From contig RAYY01000043.1 of assembly GCA_003611875.1 (NCBI GenBank), forward strand, positions 1 to 36,349: a stretch of DNA of 36,349 bases, in the 5' to 3' direction. A model generated the notes under the pieces. That model searched no databases. It was not told where the DNA came from and saw nothing but the letters and a program-made list of their open reading frames with translations. Source of the stretch: a bacterium D16-56. GTDB lineage: Bacteria; Bacillota; Clostridia; Lachnospirales; Lachnospiraceae. Every line of letters begins with the position of its first letter. Position 1 is the stretch's first letter. Shown here piece after piece: positions 22,232-30,649 of this stretch. Both the position numbers and the translations under genes were made by a program.

Positions 22232-24478
22232 GTGGCGGCTACCGAAGTGTTTGGTGGGGCCATCCGACTCCAGGATAATGTTTCCAGCGTGTTAAAGCAG
22301 GCGGCGGCATCGTCCAAATCCTTTGCAGCGGAGGTAAAGAAAGCAAAAAGCAGCTTAGCAGCTTTGGAAAAGCAGAAGCTGAAAGAAAAAGAGATTCGGA
22401 TTAAAAATTCCCAGGCTTATCAAGCAATTGAAGGGGTTAAGAAAAGGCTGAAGCCGTTAAGGGATAAGGTAGTGCAGCTGAAGGCCCGGGAAGAACTGGC
22501 TATGGCAAAGATCCGGAAGGTGAAGGATGCCTTGGCTGCAGTCAAGGAAAACAAGGTTATAAATTTTGTGGCAAAAGGGGCAGCCGGGGTGGCCAAGGCG
22601 GCCGGAAAGGCAGCTTTGGTCGGGACGGTTGCCGCATTTACGGGTGCAGCTGCCGCCGGTGCGGCTGCTGTCACTGAGGCAGTCAATTTCCAGTCGGAAA
22701 TGGCGAACGTAGCAACCCTGTTAGATGGGGATGTAAACGCGAAGATTGCTTCCATGGGTTCAGAAGTAAAAAAGGTTTCCGCAGATACCGGGATTTCGGT
22801 CCACAACCTTTCTTCCGGATTATACGAAGTAGTGTCTGCGTTTGGAGAATCTGCAGATTCCGCCAAACAACTGGAGATTGCAGCGAAGGCGGCCAAAGCG
22901 GGAAATGCAGAGACCGCTGATTCCGTGAAAATGCTGGCGGCTATTACCAAAGGCTACGGGGACACCTCTGCTGTAGCGGTTCAAAAGGCATCTGATCTGG
23001 CATTTGTGACAGTGAAATTGGGACAGACCTCGTTCCCGGAACTGGCATCCAGCATGGGACAAGTGGTGCCTTTGGCAGCTACCATGAAGGTGAGCCAGGA
23101 AGAACTGTTTGGTGCCATGGCAACCCTGACCGGTGTTACGGGTGGGACGGCAGAAGTTACCACCCAGTTAAAGGCTGTCATGCAGGGGTTTATGTCACCG
23201 TCCAAGGAAATGACATCCGCCCTTGAAAAAATGGGCTATTCCTCCGGAGCGGCAGCACTGGAAAGTGAAAGCCTGGGCAGTATCCTCAATAAGCTGAAGG
23301 AATCTGTAAACGGGGATGAGGTGGCGTTTGCCTCCATGTTTTCCAGTGTTGAGGCCAAAAATGCAGTGCTGGCCTTGGCCGGAACACAGGCGGATAATTT
23401 TGCAGAAAAAACGGAAGCCATGAAATCTGCGACTGGGGCAGCGGATGAGGCATTTAAGCGGCAGACATCTTCCGTAAAAGAAATGGCTGCCAGGATTAAG
23501 AACCAGGGCCTTGTGATCCTGATGTCTATGGGGGAAAAGGCGCTCCCTTACCTGGAAGCTGGATTGAAAAAGGTTTCCAACTATATGCCGCAGTTTGAAC
23601 AGGCTGTATCTGGAGCATTAAATGCTGTGGAACCTTTTTTTTCTGCAGCAGGATCTGCGGTAACTGTTCTATGGGATAACTGGAAGCCAGCACTGGACAG
23701 CCTGGGGCCGGTAGTAAGCAATACCATTGAGAACGTATCTGGAACAATTCAAACAGCGTTGCCAGTGGTATCCGGAATCTTTTCTTCTTTGGGTTCTGTA
23801 GCTCAGGCAGTTCTTCCTGTGATAGGCGGAATTGTAGAAAGCATGTCAGAAAAAGCTTCCCGTGCGTTTGAGGTGGTAGGAAGCCATACTGGCACATTTC
23901 AGACAATCATAGAGGCAGCAGGCCCGGCAATCAGCGGAGCACTCTCAGCAGCCTGGGCTATATGTGGCCCGGTGTTGGATCTGGCAATAGAAGGTTTTAA
24001 CCTGATGGCATCTGTGGTCGGGTATGCATTCCCTTATATCCAGGGGGTGATATCTTCTGTATGGAGAGCTATTGAACCAGTGATTTCAGCCATTGGTGCA
24101 GGAATCGAGGCAGTAGCCGGGGTGTTTAGGAAGGCAGCGGCAGCCATTGGCGTCAGTGCGTCAGATGTAGGCTCCAGCGCTTCCAAGGTGGCGGCGTCTT
24201 CTGCAACGGGAAAAGCATCCGGGGCAAAAAGCGTGGGGGCAAATGCTAATGGTACCAGCTATTGGCGGGGAGGATATACAACCATTGCGGAGCATGGGCC
24301 GGAATTAGTAGATTTACCCACCGGCTCCAAGGTATACTCCAACTCCCAGACTAACAATATTTTAAACCGGGGACGGGAGGTGAATATTGCAATCCAGAAC
24401 GTTACTGTGCGGGAGGAGGCTGATATTCAGAAGATTGCGGAGGCGATTGTGGAAGAACTGGAAAAGGTAGACAGATAG
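22232..24478 (+). CDS. Tail tape measure protein
   Basis: The longest tail gene (748 residues), which sets tail length and is ejected with the DNA. The N-terminal part is coiled coil (SSKSFAAEVKKAKSSLAALEKQKLKEKEIRIK). An Ala/Gly-rich hydrophobic segment follows (KAALVGTVAAFTGAAAAGAAAVTEAV, about residues 125-150), then the PhageMin_Tail core (VSADTGISVHNLSSGLYEVVSAFG, GLVILMSMGEKALPYL). The GTG at 22232 lies 7 nt after GGAGG; the ORF start at 22196 overlaps the frameshift extension. The size predicts a tail of roughly 110 nm at the usual 1.5 angstrom per residue. Confidence 0.93.
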   Translation: MAATEVFGGAIRLQDNVSSVLKQAAASSKSFAAEVKKAKSSLAALEKQKLKEKEIRIKNSQAYQAIEGVKKRLKPLRDKVVQLKAREELAMAKIRKVKDALAAVKENKVINFVAKGAAGVAKAAGKAALVGTVAAFTGAAAAGAAAVTEAVNFQSEMANVATLLDGDVNAKIASMGSEVKKVSADTGISVHNLSSGLYEVVSAFGESADSAKQLEIAAKAAKAGNAETADSVKMLAAITKGYGDTSAVAVQKASDLAFVTVKLGQTSFPELASSMGQVVPLAATMKVSQEELFGAMATLTGVTGGTAEVTTQLKAVMQGFMSPSKEMTSALEKMGYSSGAAALESESLGSILNKLKESVNGDEVAFASMFSSVEAKNAVLALAGTQADNFAEKTEAMKSATGAADEAFKRQTSSVKEMAARIKNQGLVILMSMGEKALPYLEAGLKKVSNYMPQFEQAVSGALNAVEPFFSAAGSAVTVLWDNWKPALDSLGPVVSNTIENVSGTIQTALPVVSGIFSSLGSVAQAVLPVIGGIVESMSEKASRAFEVVGSHTGTFQTIIEAAGPAISGALSAAWAICGPVLDLAIEGFNLMASVVGYAFPYIQGVISSVWRAIEPVISAIGAGIEAVAGVFRKAAAAIGVSASDVGSSASKVAASSATGKASGAKSVGANANGTSYWRGGYTTIAEHGPELVDLPTGSKVYSNSQTNNILNRGREVNIAIQNVTVREEADIQKIAEAIVEELEKVDR

Positions 24479-24491
24479 GAGTGAAGGATCC

Positions 24492-25133
24492 ATGGCAAAA
24501 ACAAGGACAATACTGATCAAGGAGAGTGGACGGAAAAAGATTGAATTGACTATCAACCCGGCTGAATGTACGATAACGGATCCGGTGGAGCATATCCGGG
24601 AAAACGTTGACCAGATGGGACAGGTGAGCCTTCCCGGGAAACGAGGGCTAAAGGAGGTTGCGATATCCACGTTCCTTCCGGACCGAAGTTCCCCATTTTA
24701 TGACGGGGAGACAATCAAAGGTGCACTAAAGCTGATTGAACGGTGGAAAAAGAAGGCAACCAAACTAAGGATTATCATTTCCGATCCGAAAATTAATTTT
24801 AAGGCAATGATTGATTCTGATTCCGTGACCTTGAAGGAAGGACAAAAGGATGTGTATGTCAGTTGGAAATTTACAGAATATAAACCACTGTCTGTTCCAA
24901 CTGTGGAATCCATCCAGGGACTGATCCAGGTTACTGATCCGGTTCTGCTTCCACGCGAAGAAGAATCGGCGCCGGAGACAGGAAGGACGGAGACGGTAAC
25001 TTCCAAAACAACCTTATGGTCCTTGGCTGTAAAATACTATGGGGATGGCAGCCAGTGGACAAAAATATCAGCAGCAAACGGGAATATTGACCCCAAAAAG
25101 CTGAAGGAAGGAATGGTTTTGACAATACCATGA
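24492..25133 (+). CDS. LysM-domain tail protein (XkdP-like)
   Basis: A 213-residue protein with a beta-rich N-terminal domain that binds the tail tube or baseplate (INPAECTITDPVEHIRENVDQMGQVSLPGKRGLKEVAIS). The C-terminal LysM motif (SKTTLWSLAVKYYGDGSQWTKISAANGNIDPKKLKEGMVLTIP, about residues 168-213) would bind peptidoglycan. It matches XkdP of PBSX by layout and position between the tape measure and the XkdQ-like hub. It overlaps the next gene by 4 bases. Confidence 0.9.
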   Translation: MAKTRTILIKESGRKKIELTINPAECTITDPVEHIRENVDQMGQVSLPGKRGLKEVAISTFLPDRSSPFYDGETIKGALKLIERWKKKATKLRIIISDPKINFKAMIDSDSVTLKEGQKDVYVSWKFTEYKPLSVPTVESIQGLIQVTDPVLLPREEESAPETGRTETVTSKTTLWSLAVKYYGDGSQWTKISAANGNIDPKKLKEGMVLTIP

Positions 25134-26035
25134 AGTTAATTGTAAAAGATAAGGATTTGTCACAGCTATACCAGAGTGTGCAGTGGTCGGGAGACAAGAG
25201 GCAGAGGGCGCGAAGCCTTTCTGCTTCTTATCTTTATAAAAAAGGCAGCGGGATTCCAGAAGTTGAGGTACATGAAGGAGATGCCATTGCTTTATATGAT
25301 GAAGAAAACAACCAGAAATTTGTCGGGGTGGTGATCCGGGTGGAAAGCAGTCTTTCTGGTGTGTCCGTACAGATAAATGCCATTGATATTTTGTGGTATC
25401 TGGGACGCAATAAGGTGGCAAAGGTATATAAAGGGACTGCAGATGCGATTCTGAAGGCTGTATGTGGGGAATTTAATATTGCGGTTGGAGTATTTCCCGT
25501 TATCCCTGAAGAAAGGACTGTCATCAGTACTGGGGAAAAAACCATCCATCAGGTAATCTCAGAAGCATATGGAGATGGATATTATATTTATGCGGATGGA
25601 GCTGCAGTATCAGTAGGGACAGAGGGGAGTGAAGTGGTGGCCGTGATATCCGGTGAAGGAAACCTGCTGGATGCGAAATATACCAGCAGCATGGAAAACA
25701 TGGTCAACCGGATCCTGATCCTGGATGATAACGGAAATATAACCGGCAATGTGCAAAACGAGGATGATCTGGTATATGGACTGCTTCAGGATACTTATAA
25801 AAAAGAAAAGGATAAGGATGCAGACAGAGAGGCAAAAGGGAAGCTGAAGCGTTGTGAAAATACATGCTCTTTGGAATGCCTGGGAAATTGGGATTGTGTA
25901 TCAGGAAAAGCGGTATATATCCTGGATGCCAGCAATGGGATGCTGGGAAAATATATTATTACCGATGATACCCATACTTTTTCTGACGGGATCCATAAGA
26001 TGAAATTGGGAGTGGAGGCGGTGATGGTAGAATGA
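25130..26035 (+). CDS. Baseplate hub protein (XkdQ-like)
   Basis: A 301-residue protein equivalent to XkdQ/YqbQ and the gpD-type hub. Segments such as VEVHEGDAIALYDEENNQKFVGVVIRVE and QINAIDILWYLGRNKVAKVYKGTADAILKAVCGEFNI, plus the closing ITDDTHTFSDGIHKMKLGVE, are typical of the family. It would form the tube-like hub at the tail tip. The ends overlap both neighbours by 4 bases, showing coupled translation. Confidence 0.9.
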   Translation: MKLIVKDKDLSQLYQSVQWSGDKRQRARSLSASYLYKKGSGIPEVEVHEGDAIALYDEENNQKFVGVVIRVESSLSGVSVQINAIDILWYLGRNKVAKVYKGTADAILKAVCGEFNIAVGVFPVIPEERTVISTGEKTIHQVISEAYGDGYYIYADGAAVSVGTEGSEVVAVISGEGNLLDAKYTSSMENMVNRILILDDNGNITGNVQNEDDLVYGLLQDTYKKEKDKDADREAKGKLKRCENTCSLECLGNWDCVSGKAVYILDASNGMLGKYIITDDTHTFSDGIHKMKLGVEAVMVE

Positions 26036-26352
26036 ACCCGTACAGCAGGATGGCGGAAATCATGGAAGAAAGAGGGGCGGCAAGGAATGGGTATGAAATG
26101 GAAGTGGCAGTTGTAACAAAAGTGTCCCCTTTGGCGATCAAGATAGGGGAAGTGGAAATATCCGTGAATCTGTGCTGTCACCCAGCCCTTATGTTAGGGA
26201 TGAATCCGGCCGCAGTGCCAACATCGGAAACGGCATTAAAACAGTGTTTAACGAATTTTTATGGTGCATTTCAAATCCATGCAGGGGATAAGGTTTTAAT
26301 CCAGCGGGTTGGGAACCGGTTTTTTGTTTTATGTAAGGTGGTGGATGTATGA
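26032..26352 (+). CDS. Baseplate protein DUF2577 (XkdR-like)
   Basis: A 106-residue beta-rich protein with an OB-like pattern: NGYEMEVAVVTKVSPLAIKIGEVEISVN and a C-terminal IHAGDKVLIQRVGNRFFVLCKVVDV. This is the DUF2577 family, the XkdR position of PBSX-like tails, probably a needle or spike-adaptor component. It overlaps both flanking genes by 4 bases. Confidence 0.87.
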   Translation: MNPYSRMAEIMEERGAARNGYEMEVAVVTKVSPLAIKIGEVEISVNLCCHPALMLGMNPAAVPTSETALKQCLTNFYGAFQIHAGDKVLIQRVGNRFFVLCKVVDV

Positions 26353-26783
26353 ACCTGTTTCCGGAGCTTACCGTGGGGATCGCGTCCAACACCAGTCAGA
26401 ATTTGCCGATTTATAGAGAATGGGCCTACGATTTTAAAAAGAATTGTTTTATGACTAGGAATGGGAAGTATTATTTGGTAGAAAAAAATGAAGCAATAGA
26501 GATATGGATTTACAAGGCAATGAAAACAGCCAGGTACCGTTATCAGGCATATCCCCGGGAATATGGGCAGGAGCTGGATGAGATTGTGGGGATGAGCAGC
26601 AGTCGGGAGATTCGGGAAAGCGAGGCGGAGCGGCTGATCCAAGAGGCGCTGTTGGTCAACCCATACATTACTGGTGTGGATGATTTTGAGTTTGAACACC
26701 ATGGAAGTGACCTGTATATAAAATTTCAGGTGGATACCATTTATGGCGGTCTGGAGGAGGAGATGAATTTTAATTATGGGTAA
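26349..26783 (+). CDS. Baseplate protein DUF2634 (XkdS-like, gp25-like)
   Basis: A 144-residue protein with the DUF2634 pattern: YREWAYDFKKNCFMTRNGKYYLVEKNEAIEIWIYKAMKTARYRYQAYPREYGQEL. It is the XkdS counterpart, related to gp25/gpW-type sheath initiators that link hub and wedge. GTG GAT GTA TGA of the previous gene overlaps its ATG. The next start lies 8 bases inside it. Confidence 0.9.
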   Translation: MNLFPELTVGIASNTSQNLPIYREWAYDFKKNCFMTRNGKYYLVEKNEAIEIWIYKAMKTARYRYQAYPREYGQELDEIVGMSSSREIRESEAERLIQEALLVNPYITGVDDFEFEHHGSDLYIKFQVDTIYGGLEEEMNFNYG

Positions 26784-27861
26784 TACATCTGTAGAAATCT
26801 ATGACAGAATGGCGGGAGAACTGAAAAACCCGGCCAGCAAAATGGCAGGAAGCTTTACTGCGGATAACCTTCTTGCCGTAGCAAACGAGATTGCCAGGAT
26901 CTACAATATGGAGTATGAGCGCCTGCTTATGAGGGCACATGTAAAAACAGCACAAGGGGAAGACCTGGATATTGCAGCAAAAGAAAATCATGGCATGGTT
27001 CGGAATCCGGCAACGGCCGAAGAAGTGAACCTGATTATTTCCGGAGAGCCGGGGACCCTGATTACGGAGGCTATGGGTTTTCGATCCGGGGAACTGATTT
27101 ATATGGCAGCAGGAACTTCCATGGTAGGGGAATCCGGACAAGTCCAGATTTCTGCCCGGTGTGTGGAATCCGGATTCGGATATGGTGTCCCTGCTGGGGC
27201 AGAATGGGAATTTCTTAATGATTACAGCGGCCTGAATGAAGTATGGAATGAGCAGCCGTCCAGCGGCGGATATGATGAAGAAAGCGACGAGGAGTTTAAA
27301 AAACGGATAGAGGATGAAGAAAGCGGGATCAAAGGATATGGGAATATTGCCTGGTATCGGGCAGCAGCGTTAGAAGTGACCGGGGTGGCACAGGCGAAAG
27401 TATTTGATATTCCAAGGGGATTAGGAACTGTGGATGTGGTGATTATTGCAAAAGGGAATACGGAAGCGTCCAGTCTTTTAATTCAAAGGGTAAAAGAACA
27501 TATAGAGACAGAACGTGTTCCGGGGGCCGATGTATTGGTTCAATCCGGCAGCGCATTGGAAATCCAGGTTTCCGCTAGTGTGTATCTGAATCTGGAAACT
27601 TCCATCAGTTCCGTAAAAGCAGAATTTGCGAAAAGTTTAAACAACTATCTGGAAAATCTGGATTTCCGGGATGCTGCAGCGAATGCCAGGGTATCTCACG
27701 CAAAGATTGTAGATATTCTGATGGGATGTCAGGGAGTGGTCGATGTGGAAGACCTTCTGGTTAATGGGAAGGAGGGCTCTCTGGTTTTGGAAAAAAGAAG
27801 CTTTCCAGCTGCATCCGAACCGATCCTTATTGTGAAGGAGGAACCATATGCTGCAGGATAA
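26776..27861 (+). CDS. Baseplate J-like wedge protein (XkdT-like)
   Basis: A 361-residue baseplate J family protein (P2 gpJ, Mu gp47, XkdT). Typical segments are LRAHVKTAQGEDLDIAAKENHGMVRNPATAEEV in mutated-start spelling near residue 55-85, SGGYDEESDEEFKKRIEDEESGIKGYGNIAWYRAAALEVTGVAQAKVFDIPRGLGTVDVVI and the terminal repetitive beta part. It forms the wedge that holds fibres. The start overlaps the previous gene in another frame; the next start overlaps its end. Confidence 0.92.
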   Translation: MGNTSVEIYDRMAGELKNPASKMAGSFTADNLLAVANEIARIYNMEYERLLMRAHVKTAQGEDLDIAAKENHGMVRNPATAEEVNLIISGEPGTLITEAMGFRSGELIYMAAGTSMVGESGQVQISARCVESGFGYGVPAGAEWEFLNDYSGLNEVWNEQPSSGGYDEESDEEFKKRIEDEESGIKGYGNIAWYRAAALEVTGVAQAKVFDIPRGLGTVDVVIIAKGNTEASSLLIQRVKEHIETERVPGADVLVQSGSALEIQVSASVYLNLETSISSVKAEFAKSLNNYLENLDFRDAAANARVSHAKIVDILMGCQGVVDVEDLLVNGKEGSLVLEKRSFPAASEPILIVKEEPYAAG

Positions 27862-28369
27862 CATTACCCCATTATTTGCAAAGACGGAACAGATTCGGGA
27901 GCTATTCTTAGTGGAACAGCCGGAAATTGATGCTATGGAACAGGCAGTAGCAGGATGGATCCGGGAGTTACATATCATGACAGCATTGAATACCATCGAA
28001 CTGTGGGAAAATGATTACCATCTGGACCATAACACGGAACTGACCATAGAACAACGCAGGGTCAGGGTTTTTGCAAAGAAAATGCAGAGGAAGATTCCGA
28101 AAAGGGAAAGCATAGAAGATGCAATCAGGAGTATGTTGGGAGCCAGCCAGGTATCGATTGTGGAAGGAAACTGTACCTTTACCGTATTTGTGGAATCTAT
28201 GACCCTGATCGATAACCTGACCATTGCAGAAGAATATTTCCGAAAAGTCCGGGTGGCACATTTTGGTTTTTTATTTATCAACCAGATTCCCCGGTCCTAT
28301 CATATGAAAAAATATTTTACCCCGGCACTTGTAGAGCATAAGAAAATCAAAATGGAGGTAAATCGGTGA
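27848..28369 (+). CDS. DUF2313 tail protein (XkdU/YmfQ-like)
   Basis: A 173-residue protein of the DUF2313 family (Mu gp48, YmfQ): ELFLVEQPEIDAMEQAVAGWIRELHIMTALNTIELWENDY and LTIEQRRVRVFAKKMQRKIPKRESIEDAIRSMLG are typical. It connects baseplate J to the fibres. GGAGGAACC lies directly before the ATG, inside the previous gene, and its end overlaps the GTG of the fibre gene. Confidence 0.88.
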   Translation: MLQDNITPLFAKTEQIRELFLVEQPEIDAMEQAVAGWIRELHIMTALNTIELWENDYHLDHNTELTIEQRRVRVFAKKMQRKIPKRESIEDAIRSMLGASQVSIVEGNCTFTVFVESMTLIDNLTIAEEYFRKVRVAHFGFLFINQIPRSYHMKKYFTPALVEHKKIKMEVNR

Positions 28370-29652
28370 AGTTCAAACTGACAGATCTTGGAAAATGGAT
28401 GGAAGCCCAACTCCTGGCAGGATCCAAACCAATTATCACAAAAATAGAAGCCAGCGATGCTTACAGCTCCAATGAAGGGGCATTGTTATCTGTACAAAAT
28501 AAAAAACAGGATTTGGAAATTCAAGAGATCGCGGTGATTGATGGGGCCAGCCATTTGAAATTTGTTCTACATAATGTAGGACTAACAGAAGGATATATGC
28601 TCCGGCAGATAGGGATCTATGCGAAACAAACAGAAGAATCCGAGGAAATTCTGTATATCATCGGCCAGGATAAAACTGGGGAACGGGTGCCGGCATCCAA
28701 CGAGAAACAGGTGGAGTATGAATATGATTTAATGATTCATACAGAAAATACCTATGAAGCGAACGTGGTTGTGAAAGGATCCTATTTTGCCACGAAAGGG
28801 GAAATGGAAGAACTGGATGGGAAGAAAGTAGATGCCAGCGGAGGGAATATTTCCGATACAAAGGTTTCTGAATTTGAAACCAGAGAAGATGTATTTCCAG
28901 AGCCTCAGGAAGGGGATACCCAGAAAACCTTATGGGGAAAGATAAAAAAGTTTGTGGAGGATTTTCGGGATTGGTATACAGGAGTATGCCTGATTGGACA
29001 TATCGTGAATAACTGTACATCCAATGCGTCAAATCTTCCTTTGTCGGCGGCACAGGGGAAGGTGTTGATGGATTTGTATACTAAATTAAATAGTGATTTT
29101 AATAACCCCAATAATTTGAAATCATATGATTACAGCACAAAAATATTTGATTTTGATGATTTTAAACATGAACCAGGCATGTACAGATTAGGGAACAAAA
29201 ATTATATATTAAATCCACCTGCATCAGGGATTCAATACGCAAATGTACTAATTACACGGAATATTAACACGGATACTGCATCCGCGTTTGTATTTCCCTA
29301 TGAGGATAGCATAATACATTTCCGAAATGGAAATCCCGTTTCTTGGATTGATCGGCCTTGGCGAAAAATTGTTACAGATGCCAATATGGTAAAAACAAAA
29401 GTTTGTTCTTATAATGTAACTACAACAGAAATGTCTTCAGCCGGATCTAGTTTTTCTAACTATGGAGAAAAAATTGTTTTATCGGAACAATCGGATTTTC
29501 CAGATGGTTTTGTTAGTGCCTTATGCATGGGCGTTTTTTACAGGACAAGCGGTGCTCGATTAGGCATTGGTGGCGTTGTTGACAAAACCGTTTTTATAAA
29601 TACTAACTCTCCTGGAGAATATTATGTTCGAATATTGTATTTTTATATATAA
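28366..29652 (+). CDS. Tail fibre protein, expressed copy with cassette A
   Basis: The 428-residue fibre has a conserved collar-type N-terminal domain (TKIEASDAYSSNEGALLSVQNKKQDLEIQEIAVIDG) that attaches to the baseplate, and a middle shaft (NCTSNASNLPLSAAQGKVLMDLYTKLN). The switch point is at N242-S243-D244 (29089-29097). The last 185 residues (cassette A) are the exchangeable receptor-binding tip. The final 90 residues resemble cassette D on the opposite strand (TSFSNYGxxIxLS..DFP.G pattern), which shows a common origin. GTG start; GGAGG lies 8 bases upstream. Confidence 0.9.
   Translation: MKFKLTDLGKWMEAQLLAGSKPIITKIEASDAYSSNEGALLSVQNKKQDLEIQEIAVIDGASHLKFVLHNVGLTEGYMLRQIGIYAKQTEESEEILYIIGQDKTGERVPASNEKQVEYEYDLMIHTENTYEANVVVKGSYFATKGEMEELDGKKVDASGGNISDTKVSEFETREDVFPEPQEGDTQKTLWGKIKKFVEDFRDWYTGVCLIGHIVNNCTSNASNLPLSAAQGKVLMDLYTKLNSDFNNPNNLKSYDYSTKIFDFDDFKHEPGMYRLGNKNYILNPPASGIQYANVLITRNINTDTASAFVFPYEDSIIHFRNGNPVSWIDRPWRKIVTDANMVKTKVCSYNVTTTEMSSAGSSFSNYGEKIVLSEQSDFPDGFVSALCMGVFYRTSGARLGIGGVVDKTVFINTNSPGEYYVRILYFYI
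29081..29100 (+). repeat. Recombination site 1, within the expressed fibre gene
   Basis: CTAAATTAAATAGTGATTTT matches the reverse complement of sites 2 and 4 at 15 of 20 positions without gaps, including the whole core TAGTGATTT. It reads AAT AGT GAT TTT (N-S-D-F) in the fibre frame. It is the receiving site at which C-terminal cassettes are joined. Confidence 0.75.
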
Positions 29653-29702
29653 AGAAATATTTATGCAATGTAACATCTGTGAAAAGGAGATTAGGAATAT
29701 AA

Positions 29703-30197
29703 TTAGGAGATTTCCGGCCATTCAGGAAAATCCCATACGCCCTCTGCGCTCATTCGGTTTAAATAAATTTTATGATCGCTATAACTGGTTATCGGAAATG
29801 CGTATGCCATAGTTGTATTTGAGCGTGTGGCAATAAGGTATATACAGTATTTCCCACCTCCAACCATAGCATTATCAAAGCGCCCAACATAGATTCCGTT
29901 CATGCCATGCTTGATGTTTCCGGAAGCAGTTCCGAAAGTGTTTTTGCTGTTAGCATATGGCTGATACCAGCTATCCCACCCATTTTCGTCGAGATATCGA
30001 TAACATGTTAATGCTCCGGTCGTATCTCTGGATATGCGATATGCCTGCTGAAATCTGCTGTTAGGTGATACGCTGAAGCAATAAACACGCCAACCATATC
30101 CATCATTTCCAACTGGAGAATTTGGCATACCAGGTTTAACTGTCCAAATCCCATCCGGCATAGCGTTCCAGTCACTTGCATACAGGTTAGCTGACAA
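29703..30197 (-). CDS. Silent tail-fibre C-terminal cassette B
   Basis: An open frame of about 165 residues on the - strand without its own ribosome site. It begins right after site 2 with S-D-L-S-A-N-L-Y-A-S-D-W and ends 51 bases from the stop of cassette A, tail to tail. It resembles cassette C (NIYxGDWNDIPDGIWT / NLYASDWNAMPDGIWT, then WYQPYANS in both). The pyocin-knob-like repeat DGIWTVKPGMPNSPVGNDGYGWRVY suggests a receptor-binding head. An in-frame TAA lies just upstream of the site, so it is silent here. Inversion between sites 1 and 2 would fuse it in frame to the fibre. Confidence 0.85.
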   Translation of the reverse strand: MSANLYASDWNAMPDGIWTVKPGMPNSPVGNDGYGWRVYCFSVSPNSRFQQAYRISRDTTGALTCYRYLDENGWDSWYQPYANSKNTFGTASGNIKHGMNGIYVGRFDNAMVGGGKYCIYLIATRSNTTMAYAFPITSYSDHKIYLNRMSAEGVWDFPEWPEIS

Positions 30198-30217
30198 ATC
30201 ACTATATTACTGAGTGG
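30195..30217 (-). repeat. Recombination site 2 (in front of cassette B)
   Basis: CAAATCACTATATTACTGAG plus TGG, identical over 23 bp to site 4 at 32598. Read on the - strand it is CTCAGTAATATAGTGATTTG, with TCAGTA/TAGTGA forming an imperfect inverted repeat around ATA. It is in inverted orientation to sites 1 and 3. Confidence 0.88.
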
Positions 30218-30241
30218 GGTGGAATTAAGCGAAGATAGTTA

Positions 30242-30270
30242 TTGTCGGATTATGGAAGATGTGATACAAT
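30242..30270 (+). promoter_or_regulatory. Promoter of the type I toxin mRNA
   Basis: TTGTCG (30242-30247) and TACAAT (30265-30270) are spaced by 17 bp. The transcript would begin near 30277. Before the toxin start it passes a hairpin, CGGAGGG/CCCTCCG with loop GCTAA (about 30317-30335), and then AAAGGAGGG as ribosome site. Confidence 0.65.
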
Positions 30271-30358
30271 TTGAATACGGAAAGTCAGAGAGCAAAAGGC
30301 GGCTTACCCTCTTAACGGAGGGGCTAACCCTCCGGACGAAAGAAAGGAGGGATTGCCA

Positions 30359-30451
30359 ATGTATGTTACATACGGGGAGTTAATCCAAGTTGGAATATTC
30401 ATTTGCACCCTTGTGGGATTATGTTACATGATCTTCAAGGAAAAGAAATAG
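30359..30451 (+). CDS. Holin-like type I toxin peptide
   Basis: A 30-residue peptide, MYVTYGELIQVGIFICTLVG plus LCYMIFKEKK. It has one membrane helix and a basic tail, like the small holin-like toxins (Hol_Tox, TxpA/BsrG-like) of Firmicute type I toxin-antitoxin systems. AAAGGAGGG lies 8 bases before the ATG. The DNA after the stop forms a strong hairpin, and a consensus promoter on the opposite strand points back into its 3' end, which is the arrangement of txpA/ratA. It sits between cassette B and the recombinase gene, inside the invertible locus. Such peptides usually depolarise the membrane. Confidence 0.82.
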   Translation: MYVTYGELIQVGIFICTLVGLCYMIFKEKK

Positions 30452-30541
30452 CCGCCACTACTCACAATAGTGACGGCTGACCTCGCAAGAGGTTAAGTAT
30501 TTGCTATTTGGAGGTAGGCCGCTTCTCTGGCTTTCCCTTCT
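30440..30541 (-). ncRNA. Antisense RNA antitoxin (RatA-like)
   Basis: On the - strand, TTGAAA (30571-30576) and TATATT (30548-30553) are spaced by 17 bp, giving a predicted start near 30541. The RNA would run through a CCTC-GCAA-GAGG tetraloop (about 30481-30492) and end at the hairpin GCCGTCACTA/TAGTGGCGGC (about 30452-30478), overlapping the 3' end of the toxin mRNA. The total of about 100 nt and the 3'-overlap geometry fit RatA-type antitoxins. Exact ends are estimates. Confidence 0.7.
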
Positions 30542-30649
30542 GTTATCAATATACCATATCTAGAAATGAGTTTCAAGATGGTTTTTATATTTGGGTGCAA
30601 AAATAGCTGTCCTATTCTACAATGAATGCGGAAGGAGGGCTTATTTTTT

